From the NCBI GenBank assembly GCA_024404475.1, contig JAKSPV010000045.1, forward strand, positions 1 through 9,633: a stretch of DNA of 9,633 nucleotides, read 5' to 3'. Shown piece after piece: positions 1 to 5,598 of the stretch. Positions within the stretch are counted from its first letter, which is position 1. Every line of letters starts with the position of its first letter. A program made the position numbers and the translations under genes. A model generated the notes under the pieces. It was not told where the DNA came from, did not search any database, and saw only the letters and a program-made list of their open reading frames with translations. Origin of the DNA: Clostridia bacterium. GTDB lineage: Bacteria; Bacillota; Clostridia; Oscillospirales; CAG-272.

Positions 1-890
1 AGCCGCCTGTGACGGATCCATCCTCGACGGACGAGCCGCCCGTGACCGATCCGCCTGAAACGAAACCGCCCGTGACCGATCCGCCGACGGAGCCCGGTCA
101 CGTCGATCCTCCCGCAGACGCGCTCGTCGTCGTGCTCGATCCCGGACACGGCTTCTGGGACGGCGGCTGCTCGAACGAGGCGCTCGGCGACTGGGTGGAG
201 AAGACGCTGACGATGGACATCTGCGGCCGCATCGCGCCGATCCTCCGCAGTGCGGGCGTTTACGTGATCTACACGCACGACGGCAGCACGTTCCCGAACA
301 ACGATGAGATCGCCGCGCTTGCCGCGGAGTCGGGCTTCTCGATGGAGGCGTTCGCCCGCAAGCTCATCAAGGACTACGGCTTTGACAAGAACGACAAGCC
401 CGTGAACGAGAACGACGTCTGGAACGCCTTTGCGGGCAATCTGCTCGACACGGGCTCCGGCAAGAATATTTTCAACGTTTACGAGCGCGCGTACTACATC
501 AGCGCCCTGGCGCAGAAGACGCACATCGACGCGGCGGTCTCCGTCCACGTGAACTCGGTCGACGTGACGAACCCGAACATCGACGCGACGAAGTTCCACG
601 GCATGACGGTCAGCTACTGCACGTCGAACGACCAGCGGCTCGCTTCCATGAAGCTGCAAAAGAGCGTCTCCGACGCTCTCGCCGAGGCGTTCCCGGAAAA
701 GCGCGTGATCCGCTACGCCGATCCGTGGTACGATTCCCTCGTGATCTGCAAGTATTCCGCCGCGCCGACGATCCTCATCGAGACCGGCTACGCGACCGAC
801 CCGACGGACGCCGCCGATTTCTGCAACGAGGCGTACCGTCAGAAACTCGCCGAGACGATCGCCGCCGGCATCCTCGCCGCGCTGAGCTGA
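1..890 (+). CDS. N-acetylmuramoyl-L-alanine amidase (Amidase_3 family), 5' partial
   Basis: Zinc amidase that cuts the bond between N-acetylmuramic acid and L-alanine in peptidoglycan, acting outside the membrane. The reading frame is open to the left edge, so the start and any signal peptide lie outside the window; the GTG at position 9 sits inside a linker repeat and is unlikely to be the start. Counting from that GTG, residues 1-35 are a Pro/Thr/Asp linker with repeated PPVTDP units. The catalytic domain runs from about 39 to 293. Zinc ligands fit H47 in LDPGHGFW, E64 in WVEKTL and H180 in VSVHVNS; the catalytic Glu fits E258 in ILIETGYATD. About 60 residues (roughly 93-155) are inserted between the second and third ligands compared with minimal members. 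The gene is convergent with the acyltransferase gene and is followed by a palindrome and a terminator. The family call is secure; the physiological role (cell separation, sporulation or turnover) is not. Confidence 0.93.
   Translation, partial: PPVTDPSSTDEPPVTDPPETKPPVTDPPTEPGHVDPPADALVVVLDPGHGFWDGGCSNEALGDWVEKTLTMDICGRIAPILRSAGVYVIYTHDGSTFPNNDEIAALAAESGFSMEAFARKLIKDYGFDKNDKPVNENDVWNAFAGNLLDTGSGKNIFNVYERAYYISALAQKTHIDAAVSVHVNSVDVTNPNIDATKFHGMTVSYCTSNDQRLASMKLQKSVSDALAEAFPEKRVIRYADPWYDSLVICKYSAAPTILIETGYATDPTDAADFCNEAYRQKLAETIAAGILAALS
36..85 (+). repeat. Direct repeat encoding the proline-rich linker
   Basis: Two identical 20-nt copies (36-55 and 66-85) lie 30 nt apart, with a degenerate third copy starting near position 3. 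They encode the PPVTDPP units that separate the missing N-terminal part of the amidase from its catalytic domain. Such linkers usually span the wall; copy number may vary between strains by slippage (inference). Confidence 0.7.
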
Positions 891-897
891 AAAATAT

Positions 898-925
898 CTG
901 GGGGCTTCTTGTAAGAAGCCCCCAG
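898..925. repeat. GC-rich perfect palindrome after amidase gene
   Basis: Arms CTGGGGGCTTCTT (898-910) and AAGAAGCCCCCAG (913-925) are perfectly complementary over 13 bp with a 2-nt centre. It starts 7 nt after the amidase stop. No T-tract follows directly; the next bases are ACCCCCAG, so it is not a classical terminator by itself. It resembles the palindrome at 6907-6936 and the outer arms at 9455-9576, and is probably a member of a dispersed repeat family or an mRNA 3'-end stabiliser. Confidence 0.8.
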
Positions 926-966
926 ACCCCCAGATTCTTTAAACTGTTTTCTGCTTCTCCAATCAG

Positions 967-1004
967 AAAAGCCGAAGTCGTCAGACCTCGGCTTTTTTCT
1001 TTTT
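967..1004. terminator. Bidirectional rho-independent terminator
   Basis: Stem AAAAGCCGAAGTC (967-979) pairs with GACCTCGGCTTTT (984-996) with one A/C mismatch and a 4-nt loop. In the plus direction it runs into TTTTTTCTTTTT and should end amidase transcription. In the minus direction it lies directly after the stop of the acyltransferase gene and also ends in a T-run, so it likely serves both convergent genes. Confidence 0.85.
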
Positions 1005-1855
1005 CAGATATTCTTGTTTTCCCACTCGCGGATGCAGACCTTCGGCTCGCCCTCCATGAGGTGCGGATCTTTGAGGTACGCCTGGATGCGCTTGAACGCG
1101 GTCGCATACGTGATGCCGTCGGCGATACGCTCGTCCATAACGACGCCGAGCGGGAGGCAGCGGTCAAACGTGATGCCGCCGTTGCCGTCTCTACGCGGGA
1201 CCTCGCGCAGGTTGCCCATCGAGATGAGCTGGCTCGTCGTGCCGAAGTTGTAGATGTGGTGGTAGATATGGTTTGTGCGGATACTGCCGAGGTTCGTGAT
1301 CGTCATCGACGCGTGGAACGGGCTGAGGTCGATCACGGACGCGGGCAGGAGATTGTGCTTGTCGAGGAATCTCAGCGTGCCGACCGCGAAGCGCATGAGG
1401 CCGGGGATGCTGCAAAGGAAGTTGATCATGCCGTCCGTCGAGTTCTGCTCGCCGGGCTTGCGGTTCTCCTCCACGTAGGAGACGAGCTTGCGGTTGACCT
1501 CGAAGACGTCGTCCTCGGGCATGAAGTGCATTTTATTCATCGTATGCTCGTCGGAACCGGGCTTCAAAACGACCATGCCGACCTGGATGCCTTTCCGGGC
1601 GTAAATCTTGCGGTTGACGATGAAGCGGTTGAGCACCGGGTACTCCGCAACGGCGCGGACGTAGGCGGCGATCACGAGGGCGAGGTGCGAGATGTTGATA
1701 CCCTCTTCGCGTTTCTCGCGGATGTATTTATTCATCGGCTCTACCGGCAGGAAAAGCTCGATCATGTTCATGGAATCGCAGCGATCGACCATAATGTGGG
1801 GAACGACCGTATACATCGGGTCGCCGTGCTTGACTCTTCTGCCGTCTTTACGCAT
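1004..1855 (-). CDS. 2-oxoacid dehydrogenase E2-like / CAT-like acyltransferase domain protein
   Basis: A 283-residue stand-alone catalytic-domain protein of the dihydrolipoamide acyltransferase / chloramphenicol acetyltransferase fold. It has no lipoyl domain and no E1/E3-binding domain, and no dehydrogenase subunits are adjacent. Recognisable stretches are PVLNRF (73-78), VGMVVLKPG (92-100), a TITNLGSI segment like the TISNLG motif of E2 proteins, and DERIADG near the C-terminus. That last motif aligns with the DHRVxDG active site of E2 enzymes, but the catalytic His is Glu (E242) while the Asp (D246) is kept. The start is set at 1855 because GGAGG (1863-1867) is 7 nt from this ATG but only 1 nt from the ATG at 1861. 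A promoter lies at 1887-1915. Acyl transfer by the usual His mechanism seems unlikely; the substrate and role are unknown. Confidence 0.85.
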   Translation of the reverse strand: MRKDGRRVKHGDPMYTVVPHIMVDRCDSMNMIELFLPVEPMNKYIREKREEGINISHLALVIAAYVRAVAEYPVLNRFIVNRKIYARKGIQVGMVVLKPGSDEHTMNKMHFMPEDDVFEVNRKLVSYVEENRKPGEQNSTDGMINFLCSIPGLMRFAVGTLRFLDKHNLLPASVIDLSPFHASMTITNLGSIRTNHIYHHIYNFGTTSQLISMGNLREVPRRDGNGGITFDRCLPLGVVMDERIADGITYATAFKRIQAYLKDPHLMEGEPKVCIREWENKNI

Positions 1856-1862
1856 AAGCATG

Positions 1863-1867
1863 CCTCC
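1863..1867 (-). promoter_or_regulatory. Ribosome binding site deciding the acyltransferase start
   Basis: GGAGG on the minus strand lies 7 nt before the ATG at 1855 and 1 nt before the in-frame ATG at 1861. The spacing favours the downstream ATG as the true start. Confidence 0.8.
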
Positions 1868-1886
1868 GAAGATTAGTGGTTACCTT

Positions 1887-1915
1887 ATTATAGCCGCTTT
1901 TTGCCCGTTTTGCAA
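1887..1915 (-). promoter_or_regulatory. Sigma-70/SigA-type promoter of the acyltransferase gene
   Basis: On the minus strand TTGCAA (1915-1910) and a perfect TATAAT (1892-1887) are separated by 17 nt. Transcription would start near 1880, giving a short leader of about 25 nt that contains the GGAGG site. It lies in the gap after the stop of the upstream YdcF-TRIC gene, so the acyltransferase gene is probably its own unit. I see no strong terminator for the upstream gene, so some read-through is possible. Confidence 0.82.
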
Positions 1916-1943
1916 GAATTTTTTTACCTTCGGATGAATTTGT

Positions 1944-3392
1944 TTACAGATCTTCCTCGCACCGCGGCAGATTCCAGCGGAAGACGGCGGACAAGATCCG
2001 CATCGTGAAGACGAAGACGACCGTCAGCAGCATGCACCAGACGTCGCCGATCAACGGCCGGAGCGCAACGTAGAGGACGGCGCCGCCGAGCGACGCGACG
2101 GCGTAGATGTGCTTGACGAAGATATACGGCGTCGAATCGGCGAAGATATCGCGCATGACGCCGCCGCCGACGGCGGTCAGAACGCCGATGAAGACGGCGA
2201 GGAACGGCGAGGCGTCCGGGATGATCTCATACGTGACCGTCACGCCGACCGCGGTGAAGATGCCGAGGCCGAGCGAATCCATGACAAGGAGAACGCGGTC
2301 ATAGCGGGCGTGGTGCCCGCCGAGCCACCGCCGCACGGGCGGCAGGAAGACAACGACCGACACGGCGGCCGCACACACGGCATAGATCGGGTCGGAGAAG
2401 ACGCGCGGCGGTGTCGCGCCGAGCAGGCAGTCGCGGATGACGCCGCCGCCGACGGCGGTCGTCAGGCCGAGGATGATGACGCCGAAGACGTCCATCTTGC
2501 GCCGGAGGCCCGTCATTGCGCCGGAGACCGCGAACGCGGCCGAGCCGGCGATCTCAAGCAGGAACCGGAGCGCCCGGAGCCCGAACGAGCCGGGGAAGAC
2601 GCGGGTGCGTCCCGAAAAGACGTCCGACGTGAACGCCATGAACTCACGCACAAAGTAATGCGGCACGAGCGGCCCGCCGAACGGCGCCGCAAGGCCGGAA
2701 ACGGACGAAAATCCCGCGCTGCGCGCGTACGTTTCCGCGCGGAAGACGTGGAAATCGTTCGTCACGACGGTGACCGAAGCGTCCTCCGGGAGCATTTCTC
2801 TTGCGAAGCGCAGATTTTCGACGGTCGTTGCGGAGTGCTCCTCAAGGAGCAGACGCGACCCGTCGATCCCGCGCGAGAGGAGCCCCTGCCGGATACATTC
2901 CGCCTCGGAGAGCGTCTCACCGGCGCCGCCGGCGCCGATGCAGAGCGCCATGACGTCCGGGTGTCCGGCGAGGTAGTCCGCCGCCGCGTCGATGCGGACG
3001 GCAAGCGCCGGGGACGGCTCGTCGCCGACGACGAGCGCGCCGAGGATCAAAAGATAATCCGGCTCCTCTTCCGGCTCCGCGCGGTAGGCGCCGAGCAGCG
3101 CCGCCTCAAACACCGCGAAAACGAGCACGAACGCGAGGACGACCGCAGCAAACGCGATCCGGACACCGCGCGGGAGGCGGAAGCCGGTGAAGGCGGTCAC
3201 GAGCAGGTACGCGCCCCAAAGAAGCGCGATCGCGCCGCCGGCGAGCCAGACCCACGTGCCGGACGCCACCGCGACGGCGAACGACGAGGCGACGGGGTAA
3301 TAGGCGAAGCACGCCGCCGCAAGGAAGAGCAGAAGCGCCGCGAACACGATGCGCGCGGCGCGGCGCGGCGATCTCACGGTCTGTGCGCTCAT
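1944..3392 (-). CDS. YdcF/DUF218 domain - TRIC (UPF0126) channel fusion membrane protein
   Basis: A 482-residue membrane protein with two recognisable parts. Three hydrophobic segments (about 15-36, 47-68, 77-102) precede a DUF218/YdcF-like domain (about 112-255), with DYLLILGA at the first strand, the conserved HSATTVENL region (186-194) and VTVVTNDFHVFRA (207-219), then a typical YFVREFMAF end. From about 273 to 475 it matches the bacterial TRIC/UPF0126 family, six or seven hydrophobic helices with two pseudo-repeated GGGxxRD motifs (315-321 and 409-415). TRIC proteins are monovalent cation channels; DUF218 proteins are poorly defined and linked to envelope or vancomycin phenotypes (SanA). 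No start codon sits at the point where a free TRIC protein would begin, and the frame is unbroken, so this looks like a real fusion. The start is the ATG at 3392, which overlaps the DUF2007 stop as ATGA; upstream in-frame codons lie inside that gene. Confidence 0.88.
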   Translation of the reverse strand: MSAQTVRSPRRAARIVFAALLLFLAAACFAYYPVASSFAVAVASGTWVWLAGGAIALLWGAYLLVTAFTGFRLPRGVRIAFAAVVLAFVLVFAVFEAALLGAYRAEPEEEPDYLLILGALVVGDEPSPALAVRIDAAADYLAGHPDVMALCIGAGGAGETLSEAECIRQGLLSRGIDGSRLLLEEHSATTVENLRFAREMLPEDASVTVVTNDFHVFRAETYARSAGFSSVSGLAAPFGGPLVPHYFVREFMAFTSDVFSGRTRVFPGSFGLRALRFLLEIAGSAAFAVSGAMTGLRRKMDVFGVIILGLTTAVGGGVIRDCLLGATPPRVFSDPIYAVCAAAVSVVVFLPPVRRWLGGHHARYDRVLLVMDSLGLGIFTAVGVTVTYEIIPDASPFLAVFIGVLTAVGGGVMRDIFADSTPYIFVKHIYAVASLGGAVLYVALRPLIGDVWCMLLTVVFVFTMRILSAVFRWNLPRCEEDL

Positions 3393-3805
3393 AGCCGGCC
3401 TACGATGAACGCCGCGAGGCAGATGAGAACGATCGCCAGGATGACGTACCAAAGCTTCACGCGGGAGCCGGAGGCGTTTTCCGCCTCGGCGGCGTCTGCG
3501 GCGGCGAATGCCTCGCGGACGTCCTCGTCCGCGATCTCCGCGTCCGAAGAGAGGTACGCGGCGATCAGTTCCTTCGCGCGGGGCAGATCGTCCCGGTCAA
3601 CGTACACGTCGGTGCCGAACACCGTGTAGCCGGCAACGACACGCAGATAAGACGAGCCGTCGCGGTCGCGCACGTAGAGCGCGATGCCGTACTCGTCGAG
3701 AAGGCCGCGGATCATCGAAAGCTCGATCTCATCCGCCGCCGTCGTGAGCAGTTCCAGATTCTCCATCGGGGGGCGGGTATCCCGCCGCCTTGTCAAAAAC
3801 GCCAT
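3389..3805 (-). CDS. DUF2007 domain protein with C-terminal membrane anchor
   Basis: A 138-residue protein. Residues about 15-88 fit DUF2007 ('putative signal transducing protein'), a small ferredoxin-like domain with the usual pattern of two helices and a strand pair, seen here in NLELLTTAADEIELSMIRGL and GTDVYVDRDDLPRAKELIAA. An Ala/Glu/Asp-rich linker (89-116) leads to one hydrophobic helix (118-136) at the very end, so it should be tail-anchored with the domain in the cytoplasm. The start at 3805 is supported by GGGAGG 5 nt upstream; the later ATG (3766) has no such site. The stop overlaps the start of the YdcF-TRIC gene by ATGA, which implies coupled translation and a shared function. 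A near-consensus promoter lies at 3856-3884. No biochemical role is known for this family. Confidence 0.85.
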   Translation of the reverse strand: MAFLTRRRDTRPPMENLELLTTAADEIELSMIRGLLDEYGIALYVRDRDGSSYLRVVAGYTVFGTDVYVDRDDLPRAKELIAAYLSSDAEIADEDVREAFAAADAAEAENASGSRVKLWYVILAIVLICLAAFIVGRL

Positions 3806-3855
3806 AAAGACCTCCCGGCATTCTGCCGAAGATCGGACACAAGTCCTTCGCGTTC

Positions 3856-3884
3856 AGTATAACAGAAACGCCCCGCCCCGTCAA
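3856..3884 (-). promoter_or_regulatory. Promoter of the DUF2007 / YdcF-TRIC operon
   Basis: On the minus strand TTGACG (3884-3879) and TATACT (3861-3856) are separated by 17 nt, each one base off consensus. The leader of about 45 nt contains two short hairpins, GGAC-TTGT-GTCC and CGGCA-GAA-TGCCG, the second directly touching the GGGAGG ribosome binding site. The promoter starts only 7 nt beyond the stop of the small membrane gene. Confidence 0.83.
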
Positions 3885-3891
3885 GAGTCCG

Positions 3892-3996
3892 TCACACATT
3901 GACGAGCCGGTCGAGCAGGATCAGGAAGAGCCAGAACGTCCCGCAGACAAGAAGAGAAGCCACCGTAGTGATCACGAAATCCCGAATACGCGTCAT
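3892..3996 (-). CDS. Small single-helix membrane protein (34 aa), hypothetical
   Basis: I do not recognise this gene. The reading frame begins at ATG 3996 and ends in TGA at 3892. A GAGG site lies 9 nt upstream of the ATG. Residues 7-28 form one continuous hydrophobic helix (including FWLFLILL), flanked by R3, R5 and D6 on one side and D29 and R30 on the other, as expected of a short inner-membrane protein with its N-terminus inside. The longer open frame that extends upstream through the tldD promoter region is an artefact of GC-rich DNA. It precedes the DUF2007 gene on the same strand with no clear terminator between, so it may head that operon. Support rests on the ribosome binding site, the helix and the regulatory signals upstream; conservation cannot be judged here. 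Confidence 0.55.
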   Translation of the reverse strand: MTRIRDFVITTVASLLVCGTFWLFLILLDRLVNV

Positions 3997-4004
3997 GGTT
4001 TTGT

Positions 4005-4034
4005 ACCTCAGCTTTCTTTTTTGTTTTCTGAGGT
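4005..4034 (-). promoter_or_regulatory. Inverted repeat covering the small gene's ribosome binding site
   Basis: On the minus strand ACCTCAG (4034-4028) pairs with CTGAGGT (4011-4005) around a 16-nt A-rich loop. The 3' arm holds the GAGG ribosome binding site of the 34-residue gene. A transcript containing both arms could hide the site. If the -10 at 4036-4041 is used, transcription would start inside the 5' arm and the hairpin would be lost, so its use depends on the true start. Confidence 0.45.
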
Positions 4035-4035
4035 C

Positions 4036-4041
4036 AGTATA
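4036..4041 (-). promoter_or_regulatory. Possible -10 box for the small membrane gene
   Basis: TATACT on the minus strand, in the context GTTATACTGA that also occurs at the DUF2007 promoter. No -35 resembling TTGACA lies 16-18 nt upstream; the palindrome 4052-4069 occupies that place. A regulated or weak promoter is therefore more likely than a constitutive one. Confidence 0.4.
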
Positions 4042-4051
4042 ACGCACGATG

Positions 4052-4069
4052 TGTCCGTATGTACGGACA
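4052..4069. promoter_or_regulatory. Perfect palindrome, candidate operator
   Basis: TGTCCGTATGTACGGACA has 8-bp arms around a 2-nt centre. It lies between the small membrane gene and tldD, over the -35 position of the minus-strand -10 box at 4036-4041 and about 80 nt upstream of the tldD -35. The size and symmetry fit the binding site of a dimeric regulator such as a TetR- or GntR-type protein; no regulator gene is present in the window. Confidence 0.5.
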
Positions 4070-4149
4070 GGAAAAGTGTTTTCGGGACTTTTTCCGTGTC
4101 TTTTGCGGCAAAGGCGGAAAAATCGGCGGGCAGACGGCGAAAAAACCGC

Positions 4150-4178
4150 TTTACAAACGGCGCCGGATGGGGTACAAT
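4150..4178 (+). promoter_or_regulatory. Promoter of the tldD-tldE operon
   Basis: TTTACA (4150-4155) and TACAAT (4173-4178) are separated by 17 nt, each one base off consensus. The leader of about 25 nt carries AAGGAGG (4198-4204), 6 nt before the tldD ATG. Confidence 0.83.
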
Positions 4179-4210
4179 AAAACCACAGGAATAAAACAAG
4201 GAGGCACGAT

Positions 4211-5596
4211 ATGTTACAGCCACTTTCCGAAAATCTGAAACAGTATTTCCCGGCGGGCACCGCCGCCGAGCTGCGCGCGCAGCTCAACCGCTCGCGCGGT
4301 GTCACGCTCGTCAGCGGCAACCTCGTCGGCAACGCACGGAGCGAGGTCTCCGGCGTCTCCGCCCGCGTCTGGCAGAGAGGCGTCTGCGGCTTCTCGTCCG
4401 AGGCGGAGCTTTCCGAAGACGCGGCACGCCGCGTCCTTGTCGCCGCGAGTGAAAACGCCGCGTTCATGGATCGCCGCGCACCGCGCGGCCTTTCGCCGCT
4501 TCCCGCCGCCCCCCGCGGCACGAAGCATTTCGACCGCGAGATCTCCGATCCCACGCAGAAGCAGTACGTTGATTTCCTCCGTCCGCTCGACGAGTACATC
4601 ACGTCGCACTGCAAGGGACTGCAAAGCCGCACGCTCGTCGCCAGAGCCGACTCGATGGAGAAGCAGCTCCTCACTGCGGACGCGCTCTCCGGCAGCTCGA
4701 TCATCGAGCGCAGCTATATTTACGTCATGATGAGCGCCGAAACGGCTTCCGGTGCACCGGTCGAGCTTTTCCTGCCGATCGGCGGGCTCGGCACGTTCGA
4801 CAAGAACTTCACCGATCCGTCGCTGCTCTATGAAAAGATCGACGGGCTCTACACGAAGCTCATGCAGAAGCGCGAGGGCATTTACCCGGACGCCGGCGTG
4901 CAGACCGTCATCCTCGGCGGCGAGCTCGGCGGCATGGTCGCGCATGAGGCGGTCGGCCACACGGTCGAGGCAGATCTCGTGCTCGGCGGCTCCGTCGCCG
5001 GCCCGTGCTTCGGCAAGCAGGTCGCGTCGGAGAAGGTCTCCATGGTGGACTTCGCCAGCGAGGCGTTCGGCAAGCCGACGCCGCTGCCGGTGTACCTCGA
5101 CGACGAGGGCATCGAAGCGACCGACGCCGTCCTGATCGACCGCGGCATCCTCGTCGGCTACATGAACAACCGCGAGAGCGCCGCGCACTTCGGGCAGAAG
5201 CCGTGCGGCAACGCACGCGCGTACTCGTTCTCGGACGAGCCGCTGATCCGGATGCGGAACACCGCGATCCTCCCCGGCACCGACAAGCTCGAGGACATGA
5301 TCGCCGCGACAGAGCACGGCTACTACCTGATCGACACGAACAACGGCCAGGCGGACACGACCGGCGAATTCATGTTCGGCGTCTGCATGGGCTACGAGAT
5401 CGTGAACGGCAAGCTCGGCCGTGCGCTCCTCGACACGACGATCTCCGGCGTGGCGTTTGAGATGCTGAAGACGGTCGATATGGTCAGCGACGAGGTGTCG
5501 TGGTCGTCCGCCGGCGTCTGCGGCAAGAAGCAGCCGATGCCGGTCGGCCTCGGCGGGCCCGCGATCCGGTGCAAGGTAACGATGGGAGGCAGATGA
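4211..5596 (+). CDS. tldD: TldD metalloprotease subunit
   Basis: A 461-residue TldD-family protein, the catalytic half of the TldD-TldE zinc protease. In well-studied cases this pair removes leader peptides (microcin B17) or degrades unfolded short peptides such as the CcdA antitoxin, inside a closed cavity in the cytoplasm. The zinc site HExxxH is seen as HEAVGHTVEAD, with H245, E246 and H250; the conserved C-terminal Cys ligand fits C437 in GVCGKKQPMPVG. The length is close to the usual 450-480. ATG 4211 is preceded by AAGGAGG at good distance and by a near-consensus promoter. The stop overlaps an ATG of tldE (ATGA at 5593-5596), fitting equal production of the two subunits. No RiPP precursor or toxin-antitoxin gene is visible nearby, so the role here is probably general peptide turnover or processing of a substrate encoded elsewhere. 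Confidence 0.95.
   Translation: MLQPLSENLKQYFPAGTAAELRAQLNRSRGVTLVSGNLVGNARSEVSGVSARVWQRGVCGFSSEAELSEDAARRVLVAASENAAFMDRRAPRGLSPLPAAPRGTKHFDREISDPTQKQYVDFLRPLDEYITSHCKGLQSRTLVARADSMEKQLLTADALSGSSIIERSYIYVMMSAETASGAPVELFLPIGGLGTFDKNFTDPSLLYEKIDGLYTKLMQKREGIYPDAGVQTVILGGELGGMVAHEAVGHTVEADLVLGGSVAGPCFGKQVASEKVSMVDFASEAFGKPTPLPVYLDDEGIEATDAVLIDRGILVGYMNNRESAAHFGQKPCGNARAYSFSDEPLIRMRNTAILPGTDKLEDMIAATEHGYYLIDTNNGQADTTGEFMFGVCMGYEIVNGKLGRALLDTTISGVAFEMLKTVDMVSDEVSWSSAGVCGKKQPMPVGLGGPAIRCKVTMGGR
5584..5589 (+). promoter_or_regulatory. Ribosome binding site of tldE inside tldD
   Basis: GGGAGG lies within the last codons of tldD, 3 nt before the ATG at 5593 and 9 nt before the in-frame ATG at 5599. 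The spacing favours 5599, while the ATGA overlap marks 5593 as a possible start. Confidence 0.7.
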
Positions 5597-5598
5597 AT

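Noticed and set aside
725..1876. Plus-strand open frame of 383 codons across the end of the amidase and opposite the acyltransferase gene
   Set aside because: It crosses the amidase stop, the palindrome and the terminator, and is antisense to a recognisable gene.
2109..3629. Plus-strand open frame of 506 codons opposite the YdcF-TRIC gene
   Set aside because: Composition is dominated by Arg, Glu, Asp and Ala and mirrors the opposite gene; the minus-strand frame has clear domains, promoter and ATGA coupling.
4052..4069. Palindrome as a transcription terminator
   Set aside because: No T-run on either side and no gene ends here; an operator is the better reading.
3892..4704. Long version (270 codons) of the small membrane protein
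   Set aside because: The upstream part is antisense to tldD and crosses its promoter; only the last 34 codons have a ribosome site and protein-like features.
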